Source: Dendrobium chrysotoxum
Taxonomy: Eukaryota; Streptophyta; Magnoliopsida; Asparagales; Orchidaceae
Assembly: GCA_019925795.1 (NCBI GenBank)
Contig: CM034314.1
Span: 35,519,774-35,583,773 of the forward strand
Length of the DNA: 64,000 bases
Direction: 5' to 3'
Part shown: in pieces, positions 23,281 through 33,684 of the stretch
Layout of the letters: the number at the start of each line of letters is the position of its first letter
Numbering within the stretch: the stretch's first letter is position 1
Made by a program: the position numbers and the translations under genes
Notes under the pieces: model-generated
Told to the model about the DNA's origin: nothing
Seen by the model: the letters and a program-made list of their open reading frames with translations, nothing else
Database searches by the model: none

Positions 23281-26200
23281 TGGGTGTCCATTTATTAACC
23301 TAAATTCTGTATGAGGTTACTATGACTTATCTGGGTTTCTTTCTAGTGACCTAATGATTGGATGGTGTTCACTTTTCAATTATTTAGGTCCAGGTCAAAA
23401 TCAAATCCAATTCTAATCAAATCCAATTCCACTTTTCAATTTAATATCTAGTCCCACTTTCAATCAACTTTCAATCAACCTTTAAATCATATTTGATCAA
23501 TTTCAATCATACATTTGACTTTCATTAATGTGTATAATTCAAACTCAACCATTAAAGTCCAAAATCTAATCCAAACCTAAGATTTCAAACCAAATCCCAG
23601 GGTTAATGACCTAGGTTCTGAAGCCCATTATGGGTGGTTTTTCTACTACCTTGAAACCCAGTCAAATGACCTCTGATTTAGGGTCTATCAAATAAATTTT
23701 GATTAGGCATGTCCTTAGGGTCAACCCAACAAATTTTAGTTCAATCTACGGCTCCTAGCTCTAGAAACAGAATTGATTTTCAAAGACTATAAAACCTTCA
23801 AATATTTATAGCCTATGCCACTAGACTTGCCATTCAATGGAATTTGACATTGGGATTCTCCCCAAAGTTTCTAACCATATCCATGACCTTTGTTATTACT
23901 TTTTGATTAGTAATTATCATATAATTAGACCCAATTTGACCCAAAGTTGACTAGGTGTCAAAATAACTAAAATACACTTTAAAAGGATTTTTGGTATTTT
24001 CCCCAAAATTTAACATGGTCTAGCCATATGAAACTTCGAAGCCTATTTCAATGGATTTTAAATATCATTAGGAACACATTAGACCCAAATCCACCCTTTG
24101 GTTTGACCTAGTTGATTAAGTCAACTATGGTTGACCAAAGTGTTCCTTAAGGGTTTAAACACCCATTTCAAACCAATTGAACTCCCCTTGACTTTAGTCC
24201 ACTTCAATTGAGTTCATATGATCAATTTTAACTCTGTGGACCAAACCTTTGACCCTTGGCCAACTTGGTTGATTTTCACTAAACCTCCAACAGACTTCTA
24301 TCCTTTTCAAATCCCTTAACCAGGGCTTTCCTAAGCTAATTCAAACCCCTATGAGGGATGACCCTTTGGAGGACCCCAAGCCTTGGGCCCACTTGGGTTA
24401 GCCATTTGGCTTCACCCACGTGTCCAAAAAGGGGTTTCCTATGAGCCAAGTGTCCATCTAAGCCAAATCAGATCAAACCAATGATTGTATTGGGTCCCTC
24501 TTATCCCAATACACCTTTCCTAGTTGTCCCAGCCCTTAGGTCAACTTTCGTTGGGAATTGGGCTAACCCAAAGTGGTCAATACAACTATAGGTTGAGACA
24601 TTTCTTGATCTATGCCCCACCAGCCCAATTCAACACCTCCATTAGGTGGCCCTAGGTTCAACACACCTACCCTAGTCAGCCCAACCCTTGGGTTGACTTC
24701 GGTCAACCCCTAGGCTAGCCCAAAGTGGTCAAAACCACTTTGACCCAAGCCCTCTTTCTCTACAGACCATACCAAGTCCAATTGACACTTTGATTGGATG
24801 TTCACTAACTCAACACACCTCCCCCATCAATCTCATGACTTTATTAGACCCAGATTACTCACTGGACCTCCAGACATCTTTTTACCTCAGCTTGACCCAG
24901 CCCCTGATCGATAGTGGCTGGAATGAATGAGAAATCAGTTTCGGTGGTCCCCCATCCTAGAGCTCTGCCCAAAGGCTTCCAGAGCTTAGCTTCACTAGGC
25001 ATGAGCTCAGCTTTGGGATGATGTTCCCTTCCACTTGGAATCCATCCAGCCATCCACTAATGCCATCAGAGCCGTCTATGGCCGTGAGGATGTTTTAAAT
25101 AAGGCAACTCCAACCATTCTAATTCATTCGATCCCAAGCTTTCAAAAACTCCCCCTAGAGCTCTCTGAGCATTTCTCTCTCATTCCCTAGCTTCCCAGTC
25201 CTCTCTGACTAGTAGTTCTAGTGAACTCTGATGAGACCTATTCATATCCCGCTCAAAGTCTTACCTTTGGTGATCCTACGATCCTGGTGTCTGAAGTATA
25301 AGTCTTCTTCATCCCCTCAAGCTTCCTGATAAAAAAACTCATTTGTTTGGGCCTTTTATACGGTGAGAATCTTTTTTTGATCTCTTAGTTAGGTGTGTTG
25401 GTTAAGTGTGAAAGGAACTTTCAATCCAACCTAATCCCACCATTAGATGGAAAGCTCCTACCATCATGATCCTTCCTGTGAAATTTCATGAGAATTCACC
25501 AGCGAGATTATTCAGATCACATTGGAGAAGTCATGCGATTATGGAGATACGTGGGAGGTTGAAGACACAATCAGGGCCATTGATCTTGATCAACGACTCC
25601 AATTATATCGTGCTGTCTTGAGCCGCTTTAAATCCTAACTATTCAAACTTCCATCTAATGGCTAGGGTTTAATCCACGTTATCCAGTCAGCCGCTAATTA
25701 TTGCCCTGCCAATTGGATGGTGCTGCATGGAAAGCACATGGCTAACTAGATATTTAGGCATTTAATTTCATAAGAAAATCTGGGAAATTTGAAAATCATA
25801 TCTCATCACACACTTGTCCAATGTAGGTGATCTTAGGCTCATGGGAAATGACTTGAGGAGACCTATCAAAGCTCTATGGTTCCATCATAATTCTACATCT
25901 CTCAATTCTAGTAATAGTATTTATGGTAGTTTACTATTTATGGTTAAACTATGTGTCCCGATGGCTTGGAACTTTTGGAGAGCAATATTGGGCATGTTAA
26001 ACACATGTCCAAAAATTCTCCCATCTGTTTGATGTAATTAAGGGCATGTTTGAACTAATTTGGGCCTAAGGGTCATGGTTTGACCCTTAATTTCAAATCA
26101 ACATATCTACCTATCCAATGAGACATAGGATTTGCATGTTTGTGTGTTAATCATAATTATAATTGGGAGGTTAGAGCCGCTAATTTTATCCCCCCCCCCC

Positions 26201-27005
26201 CCCCCCCCCCCACGCCTAGTATAGTGAGCTTGGATTTTTCTAAGGCAGCCAAGTGGTTACCTTTGGTGGTTTGGTTATTCACCTTAGGGGATTCAATATG
26301 GGCCCAAATTTGGTGGGCTTGGGCCTTGAGTTCAGGTGAGCTCATGGTCTAGGTTTCATTAAAAATAGTGCCCATTTGATCCACCAATTAGGGAACCCAG
26401 AATCATGCCTTAGTTCTGACCTAGAACCTTAATTAATTCATAATTAATTCATTTAAAACCTAAAAAAATCATATAAGGTCTTTAATTTCTCACAATTTAA
26501 CCCCTAATCCATGAAAATTAGAAGCCCTATGATTTGACCCTTAATCTAACATTAACTTAATTTTTATGGAAAATTGATTATTAATTAATTTAATTAATGA
26601 AAAATAATTAAAAAATTCCTAAATACTTGGAAACATTCCCTTAGGTCATTTCTAACCTTTGGGGGTGATTCCAAGAGGTTTGGGACTGATTTACAATAAA
26701 ATATAAAATCCACTCTAATTAGATAATTTTAAAAATTCCAAAAATAATCAAACTTTGAAAAATCACCATTAATTTTAGAAAAATCTAATTCAATCAAATT
26801 CAATTGCCTTTGATTCAAGCATTCTCACCCAACATAGGTCAAGGGATCAATTAGGATCTGCTCTAGACAACAGTCCTAATTCTTAAAAACTTTAACGATA
26901 ATGTTCCTACCACTCTTTCATAAAAATGATCAGACTCATGGATTTTAATCGACTAAGTGGTTAGCTGGCTCCCCAATCTAGGCTGGGGTAAATTCAGATT
27001 TTACA
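23281..27005 (+). repeat. Gypsy element 3' LTR
   Basis: This is homologous to 3886-11455 as described there, but lacks the solo SIRE insertion and the 9300-11250 segment. It contains a run of 22 C at 26190-26211 where the 5' LTR has only CCGCCCC. The right boundary is taken where similarity with 11380-11455 ends; 27006-27880 may or may not belong to the element. No open frame of note: a short proline-run ORF at 26140-26352 comes from the poly-C tract. Confidence 0.65.
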
Positions 27006-27880
27006 TTGCATTAGCTAGGTTCGGGTCACTATTGTCTAGTTCCCAATTTAGATTTTGGCTCTGAGGCATGTTTAGGCCTTAAGACCTCATTTTCTGGGAA
27101 TATAGTCTCAAATTTGTAATAAAATGATCAACTCAAATTAAAAATTTTCTCAATCCAAAACTTAAAGCCTAACACTTAGCTTAGGTTGGGGCACTTCTAA
27201 ATTATTTCAAAATTTTTAAAGTACCTCCTACACCTCCTTTGTTGACTCCAAAAATAAGTGTTCAAAATTTGATCTAATCCCTATTCAAATTTTAAATTCA
27301 CCTCCTTTGATATCACTCATAGAAAATGTCTAAATAGAATTTTTATCATTATTTTAATTTAGAGTATTCATATGAAATTCAACCTCCCTATGATGTAATT
27401 AACTATGAGGGCTTGTGCTCGTAGGGGATTTAGAACCCACACAAACTTTTTTAAAAATTAATTTTCAAAACTCAACTAGTCCTCTTTGGGAATGTTAAGT
27501 TAATAATGATCATTACTATCATATTCAAATAATTGATAATAGGCAATTTTTTTTCCCTTGGGAGGATATATCTTTTATTATCATACTCTTGAATATTAAA
27601 TTATTGATCTCTCATCCATACTATTATAGTTAAAAGCTTGATAGAATGCCATTTTAACCCTTTGGGGTTATATATCATCCTTCCTTGAATTTGACTACTT
27701 TAACCTGGATGAAATTTTTAGCCTCATTATCTGAACCCACTAGATAATAATATCTTTTCCTTTTGAGGCGATATATCATTCATAATAATATATTCAATTT
27801 TGAGATTGAAATCCTAAATTAAAATTCCTAAAGAACACTAGGTTTTTCAAAAAAACCCCTTTTTCAACACTTTTAACCCA
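27006..27880. repeat. Unassigned AT-rich sequence with a degenerate ~98-bp repeat
   Basis: This lies between the end of the gypsy LTR similarity and the point where LINE B ORF1 resumes. A segment built around CCTTTGGGG then a TATATATCATCC-like run recurs at about 27562, 27656 and 27758. No protein similarity was seen. It could be the true 3' end of the gypsy LTR (lost from the 5' copy) or another insertion. Confidence 0.4.
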
Positions 27881-28906
27881 AACAATGTATCTCAGAATAA
27901 TTTTAAGGGTTTATATCAAGTGGATTTGCCATCGAATATGGTTTGTGATGGTCCCTCTATTCGTGTTTACTCTTCTGAACATTCTGATTCTATTTGGGAA
28001 GAGGGAGAGATTAAGTCAATTAAAGATGGCATCTTCCATGTTGATTTTGACTTAAATGCTATATATGTTATCTAAGATGAAGGTTTTCTAGTTTCTAGTA
28101 AGAAAAGGAGGAAAAAGGAAAAGAAAAGTATGAATAACATCTTAGCTGATGTTAGAACAACTAGATCTATTGCTATACTTAAATTGATTTCTAATGCTTA
28201 GATATATCATATTGATGGTTTAGAGTTACTAGTCTCATTGATTGGTTTTCTTGAGTGGTGTTGCCGGTCCCCCCCTTATTTTTTTAGTAGTTTGAGATGG
28301 GTTATATTAACTTTGATTGCATACAATTATCCAATATTTGTGAAGATGTTATGCTATTGTTCATCTTTTTGATCTGATTACTTCAGTTTGGTTTGGTTTA
28401 ATTCTATTTGCTAGCTATGATGTTGGGGCTTCTTGGTAGATAGTTTCCAAAGAAGGTGGATATTTTTGGATTGATGTTTTGCCTAGTATTCTATTTGGTC
28501 ATCTACTGGTAATTTGACATATTATTCAGTATGATGTTTGGTGTTTTATGGTCTTTATTTGTTGGGGATGATGATGTGGAGGTTTGTTTGGTTATCTATT
28601 GGTGGTTCTCTAGGGCTTTTGTGGCAATGTTGCTTCTTTCCCTTTGGGCTCCATAGTTTACTCGAGCTAGGGCCTATTCTTCAATATTTGTTGGTACCTG
28701 CATGAGCTTCAAAGTTGTCTTGTATTTGGTTTCATTTATTGAGTGAACTTCCTTTTACACATTATAATTAGGTAAGACCTTTGGCTCATTAGATTTTATT
28801 TTAAACTTTATTGTCTTTTTGATCTTTAGCAAGTATTTTATCCTTTATGCATCTGTAATCTATTTCTTAATCTATGTGTAGGCCCCTTCGTGGGTTTTAT
28901 CAAAAA
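27881..28906 (+). mobile_element. LINE B, 3' part: ORF1 tail then 3' UTR, no ORF2
   Basis: From about 27890 to 28200 this reads as the end of an L1 ORF1: VDLPSNMVCDGPSIRVYSS, then EEGEIKSIKDGIFHVDFDL, then SKKRRKKEKKSMNNILAD and TTRS. A T/G-rich 3' UTR of about 700 bp follows directly, ending in TGTGTAGGCCCC, TTCGTGGGTTTTATC and an A-rich tail (28893-28906). No endonuclease, RT or RNase H is present. Together with 2946-3880 this reconstitutes the order ORF1-3' UTR of one element split by the gypsy insertion. Confidence 0.65.
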
Positions 28907-29650
28907 AGAAGAAGAAGATGAAGAACAATATATACTAAAAAAAATGAGTTTAATAAGTATCGACATACATGAGCCATGGCTTTAATATAGATTAAATTGA
29001 TATTCCTTTTCAAAATGTTTTGAGGATGTAAGCCCAAAAAGAGAAAATAATTAAATCTTTATAAATGTGAGCAAAAATCCTTAAAAGTTTTGACCGAGAA
29101 TGATGACACTGCGTACAAAGTTGGAATTTGTGGCATCACATTGCAATAGATATTTTATCTTTACTCTTATACTTATAAAAAGTTTTGAGACTCTCCTTAT
29201 CGAAAGAAGCATGCAGCGAGATGAGTGAGATGAATGGTTTAAGGTTCAATAAGTCAAAATCAGTTATTTTGAACTATTTGGAAGCATGACTTTCCTATAA
29301 TTCCTTTTCACGAAATTTTGTTTTTTTATTGGTTATTAAAGTTATTTTATATCTCCTTATTTTGTTACAAATCTTAATTCTGAAAGCAATTAGTCAAAAT
29401 TATCTTGCTCGTACGCACTTTGACCCAAAACGTCTCAGAGCTTCAAATTCTCCAGCTGCTTGTCCAAAGAAATAACCTTCATTATTCTGTAACTCCCACC
29501 ATCATTTGGGCTTTGACTTGCTTCCAGACGATAGCCTACTTAACCCAAACAACTCCAGATTCCTCTATATTGACCGGTACAACTCATACTACGCGCAAAA
29601 AGGGCAAAAATGGCGAATCAAGTAGCACATGGGTTGGCACGACACATCAC
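28907..29650. other. No gene seen
   Basis: AT-rich sequence after the LINE B tail. An open frame at 29405-29680 (91 codons) has no recognisable domain and overlaps the start of a tandem repeat, so it is not annotated as a gene. Confidence 0.5.
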
Positions 29651-29659
29651 TTAAAGGGT

Positions 29660-30400
29660 CAAATGACCTTCAAATGCTAAACAGACAGCGGCAGTGCGAT
29701 AAGAATATTGAATTCTGCCAGGTCGAGGCCCCTCGCATTCGAATCGGATGAGCTCGATCAAAAGAGATGATTGACACCCAAAATTATGCATAATAATACC
29801 CAAATGACTTCTGATTGGCAAACGGATAGCGCCGTTGCATCTGTATCATCGTCGACATTCAAAATATTCATCTTATTTGATTAATCAGGATCAGCCGAGG
29901 AGGTGGCATGGATCCCAATGTGAAAATATACATATCAAGAGAAAGGAACCTTGATACTATCCAAATGACATCCGATTCCAAATGGACTACATCGTTGTGC
30001 TCAGAACGTCCTTAATAGTTAGAAACCACATTTTGTTTGCCCAAATGGGACCATCCCGAGTGGTGGCATAAATAGGGAAATTTAGCATGTGTCGCTACTC
30101 AAATGACATCTGATTACGGAACGAATAGTGTCATTGTGTTCAAAACATTACTAACCTCTAAAAATTTCATTTTGTTTATTCAATTTGGAGCATCCAGAAT
30201 GGTGGCATGGATCTCGAGGCAACAACATAAATTTTGAAGAAAATCGGCCTCGATGTTGTCCAAATGATGTCCGTTCATAAAATAGATTTTGCCATTGTGA
30301 CCGAAATATCGCAAATTCTCAAGAAGTACTTTTTTCTATTTTTAATTTAGATCATCTCGATTGGTAACTCAAATTTTAATACAAAACATGTAATTTTTGC
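29660..30400 (+). repeat. Degenerate tandem repeat with alternating ~140/160-bp spacing
   Basis: A CAAATGAC-type block followed by TCCGATT-like sequence recurs at 29660, 29802, 29962, 30100 and 30261 (spacings 142, 160, 138 and 161). Downstream in each unit come related blocks: an ATCGTTGTG-type block, then a TTTTGTTT block, then a GGTGGCATGGAT block (29906-29913, 30061-30068, 30215-30222). Alternate units are thus about 300 bp apart, as in a dimeric higher-order repeat. Units are quite diverged. No coding sequence. Confidence 0.7.
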
Positions 30401-30715
30401 TTAGAAATATGACTATTTGTAGTTATATTTGACGTATTTTACATTTGAGAATGTTGCGAAAGAGGTGAAGAAAGTATATGGTTTTATAAATTATTACCAG
30501 TAATTATAGATAATCATAATTAACCAAACAAATTATGGTTTAGAAGGAAAAATCTAAGTATGGACTGGCTGTGCATCGTTTGAGAATTCGTGAATACTGA
30601 CTTCTAACTGGAAGAGAAAGCGAGCTTGCTTCTTACTGAATGCAAGTCAAGCAAACCAACAATGTCCAATGTCCACACAGAAAATCAGTAACACTTTTCT
30701 TAACAATAATAGATT
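30401..30715. other. No gene seen
   Basis: AT-rich sequence between the tandem repeat and the foldback element. No ORF or RNA gene recognised. Confidence 0.5.
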
Positions 30716-30853
30716 AAGGTTTTATTTGGAACCATTTTTTCTTTTACTATTTATTAAAGTAATTTTTTAATATAAACATTTTTTGAATGAGAAATTTTTG
30801 CACTAAAAAATTACTTTAAAAAATAATTAAAAAACCATCTAAATAAAATAACA
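30716..30853. mobile_element. Small foldback (MITE-like) element
   Basis: The two ends form an imperfect inverted repeat of about 50 bp per arm: TTTTATTTGGAACCATTTTTT on the left (in part) opposes the reverse complement of a TGGTTTTTTAATT-containing right arm. The inner arms TTAAAGTAATTTTTTA and TAAAAAATTACTTTAA are nearly perfect complements. The loop is about 34 bp. There is no coding capacity and no certain target duplication. It could be a MITE of an unidentified superfamily. Confidence 0.5.
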
Positions 30854-31147
30854 AATGAATTAGTGCTGTAGAGTTATTTAAAGCAAGACATACTTCAACA
30901 TTACTTTCATTGAACGATAGGGGTTAACCTTTAGAGCTTCTATTATATTGTGCGCTAAACTAAATGAGAAGTGGTATCATCCAAGAGTGGACACATCCTT
31001 CCAGTTTTGCCCTAACGCGTTGTCTCTGGCAATTTTTTGGCTTTTCTCTTCCCCTTGTTTCTTCACTTCTACGCACATTTGGATCTCTAACGAGATCGTG
31101 TTTTGGGTGCCTTTACTACTTTTTGCCCTTTTCAGGCAGTTTTTTCA

Positions 31148-32251
31148 TGGCAGGTGCCTCGTCTTCCACTCTGTGGGGGAATGCGTCCGATTCTGTGCTG
31201 GGTAAGAATAAAGGCTTCTTTAACATGGATGCAGATGGTCAAAAATTGCCATCTTGCTCTTGATCTTTCAAAGAGGTTCTTTTTGGTAGCACTTTTGAAG
31301 GTGACAATCTTCCAAACAATTTTTAATGGTGTGCCTGATGAAGAGGTTCTTAAACTTGCTTCTCCCTATCATTTACTTTAGTGGGTAAATTTGGTATGTG
31401 TAGGCAAAATCTTGATTCTATTCGCCATTTTTTTGGTAGTCTCAAGCTATCTAGTTTTTACTCTGTGGGTTTACTGGATTCTCGTCATGTTGCCATTCAA
31501 ATGTCCAACGATTTAGATAATAGTAGGGTGTTTACTAGAAGATCTTATTCCATCAACAATTTTTAAATGTGAATACTAAAATGGACTCCTTTTTTTGATA
31601 TTAAAGAAGAATCGCCCATTGTGCCGATTTGGATTTCGTTTCCTAATCAACGTTTACATTTTTTCAATCCGAAGATTTTACACGCTCTTGGTTCTATTTT
31701 TGGTAGGCTGCTTCAAATAGATCAGGCGACCACATCTAGGACCCGACCATCTGTGGATAGGGTTCTAGTTGAGGTTGATATTACAAAAAAAAAACATACC
31801 AAGGAAATTTGCGTGGGATCAAAAGCATTTGGTTACTAACAAAAAGTTGAGTTTGAAAAAGTCCCTGAGTTTTTCTCTCACTCTAAGTTAAGTGTTGCAG
31901 AGATGAGGATGCTCAGGTGGATGAGTGGCTTTACCCTTAGAGATAGGATACGAAATGAGCATATTCGTGAAAAGGTTGGAGTAGCTCCAGTGGAAGATAA
32001 GATTAGAGAGAGTCGCCTTAGATGGTTTGGTCACGTAAAACGGCGGCCTCCCGATGACCCGGTTAGGAAAGTAGAGGTCTTAGATTTGACTTATGTTAAG
32101 AAAGGTAGAGGTAGACCTAAAAAGACTTGGTTAAAAAATATTAGAAATGATCTTTCTTTATTAGATTTAAACGAGAATTTGACTTTTAATAGGACATAAT
32201 GGAGAAAAAGGATTCATGTAGCCGACCCCACGTAGTGGGATAAAGGCTTGA

Positions 32252-32287
<36 letters not shown>

Positions 32288-32964
32288 AAAGTGCATGGTC
32301 ATGCTTTAACTGATTTCTTTAAGCTGTATCCGGATTTAAAAAAAAAACTTCTAACCCGTAACTTGGGAAGGCTGGTTCTATCACGAGAGAACATGTGCCC
32401 ATCAAGATTGATCATGAATTGTTCCATTTGGATCAGGTCGAACCGCCTGCCCATAACGAAAAGCTAGGAAATGAGGTTAATTTAAATGTGGATCTTCCAG
32501 AAAATAGAGTCATTCTTTTAGCTGAGAAGAATGTTAATAGTGTGGGAATTTCTAATATTAAGGTTGAAAGGGTTCCTAACATGTATGTTTCGATCGACTC
32601 TGTGCTCCATAATAATGATAATCCTGAGTTACCTTTATCTCAATCACTTCTTAATGCCAATAGAGAAGTTGAGAATGATAATGACTTATCGGGTGCTGAG
32701 GATGTGTCTAATGAGGGCTGTGAAGAAAAGAAAATTTATCCCTATATCTATAGTAGATCTTAAGAATGTGGATCATAACAATATTGTGGATAATGTGGAT
32801 TCTATATCTTCCAATCTTAATGAGAGTGCTTCTAAAGATATTGATGACGAAGGTTTCTCTAAGGATGGTAAAAAGAAAGGAAAACATGTTAAAATTGCCT
32901 TACCTTCTACGCCTCGTTCTACCAGAGCTCAAACTAATTCAAAAAATTATAATGGTTAAGGCTC
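31148..32964 (+). pseudogene. LINE C ORF1 (DUF4283-like, RNA-binding), interrupted
   Basis: It starts at the ATG at 31148 (MAGASSSTLWGNASDSVLG). Conserved blocks in order: a KEVLFGSTFEGDNLP region after an early stop (31262), VPDEEVLKLASPYH, LVGKFGMCRQNLDSIRHFF, ILKWTPFFDIKEESPIVPIW, and VLVEVDITKK. The zinc-knuckle region (FFSHS then HGHAL) is cut by the RTE insertion at about 31887-32290. The rest continues 32291-32960 with DHELFHLDQVEPP, an acidic Asn/Asp-rich stretch, and a final basic segment (KKKGKHVKIALPST...RSTRAQ). Frames shift at several places. ORF1 product would coat the element RNA. It ends just before or overlapping ORF2 (ATG at 32952). Confidence 0.75.
31887..32288 (+). mobile_element. 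RTE-type LINE 3' end with (TTG)n tail, nested in LINE C ORF1
   Basis: A 5'-truncated RTE copy encodes an open 98-codon segment (31903-32199): MRMLRWMSGFTLRDRIRN, then RLRWFGHVKRRP, then KKGRGRPKKTWLKNIRNDL. This is the conserved C-terminus of plant RTE proteins. After its stop comes GACCCCACGTAGTGGGATAA and then the diagnostic microsatellite tail (TTG)n at 32253-32286. Flanking TAAG/TAAAG could be a short target duplication. Before insertion, the host sequence read on into the ORF1 knuckle (HGHAL at 32290). It is much better preserved than the antisense relative at 1-660. Confidence 0.88.
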
Positions 32965-33684
32965 TAATATGGAATGTAAGGGGTATTAGGGGGTGGATTC
33001 TAAAGTTAGAGTTAGAAATTTGTGTAGAGTTCATGATATTCATTTATTGGTTTTGATTGAGCCTTATATTTCGAATGATAAGCTTGCTTCTAATGCCTCT
33101 CGGTTGGGTTTCTCTAATTTTTATGCCAACTGTTCTAATAAAATTTGGATTATGTGGAACAATGCCATTAATGTGAATATTATTTCTGATTTCCCCCAAG
33201 TTGTTAATTCTCAAATTACTTTTTTTAACATCATGTGTAATTATTCTTTTGTTTATGTTGCTTGTTCTTGGTTGAGTTGCCTTCCCCTTTGGGAGAAATT
33301 AGTTGATTTCTCTCTAAATATTAATGGCCCTTGGTGTGTTGGTGGTGATTTTAATATTATATTTAATTCTTCCAAGAGAGTGGGGGGTAACCCTTCTAAT
33401 CCTAAAGCTATGGAAGATTTTAATTCTATGATTAATGATTATAATTTCCATGACATTAGGTTTTCTGGGGGTGCTTTTACTTGGAACAGAGCTACTTTGT
33501 GGCAAAGACTTGATAGGTTTCTTTTCAATAATGATTGGATAGCCGATTTTTCTTTAACTAATGTGGAACATTTAAGTAGAACTCATTCCGATCACAAGCC
33601 TTTACTTTTGACTATCAAAGCTAATAGATCGTCCGGTCCCTCTACTTTAGATTTCAAGACATGTAGTTATTACATAATGATTTT
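32952..33684 (+). pseudogene. LINE C ORF2, endonuclease domain (N-terminal part)
   Basis: It begins MVKALIWNVRGIRG at 32952, shifts frame near 32992, and then stays open to 33680. Motifs of an APE-type endonuclease are visible: NVRG (Asn), LIEPYIS (catalytic Glu), GGDFNII (Asp), FTWNR...QRLDRF, and HSDHKPLL (the SDH motif). This enzyme would nick target DNA to start reverse transcription. A further frame slip at about 33648 and a TGG to TAG change precede the point where SIRE element 1 inserted (33684/45373). The reading resumes at 45373 in the frame LLHNDF-MNLVHTNWH. Confidence 0.85.

Larger units (their letters stand above)
3886..27005 (+). mobile_element. Tat/Ogre-like Ty3/gypsy retrotransposon, decayed, with nested insertions
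   Basis: Two long related LTR sequences (3886-11455 and 23281-27005) enclose gag, protease, reverse transcriptase, two RNase H regions, integrase and a 3' tandem repeat. The gypsy domain order is RT-RNase H-IN. A second RNase H after the first, a large unassigned segment before gag, and 3' tandem repeats are hallmarks of the Tat/Ogre lineage. All coding regions carry many stops. Two SIRE-derived insertions lie inside (6004-7838 and 16150-18184). The host sequence is LINE B ORF1. Terminal bases are roughly TGGTGTG (left) and TGGGTGT (right); the right end and the TSD could not be fixed. The LTRs differ at many sites, so the insertion is old. Confidence 0.75.

Noticed and set aside
26140..26352. 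ORF with a poly-proline stretch, and the opposite poly-glycine ORF
   Set aside because: Both come from the 22-C run in the gypsy 3' LTR.
29405..29680. 91-codon ORF upstream of the tandem repeat
   Set aside because: No domain, no neighbouring gene signals, and it overlaps the first repeat block.
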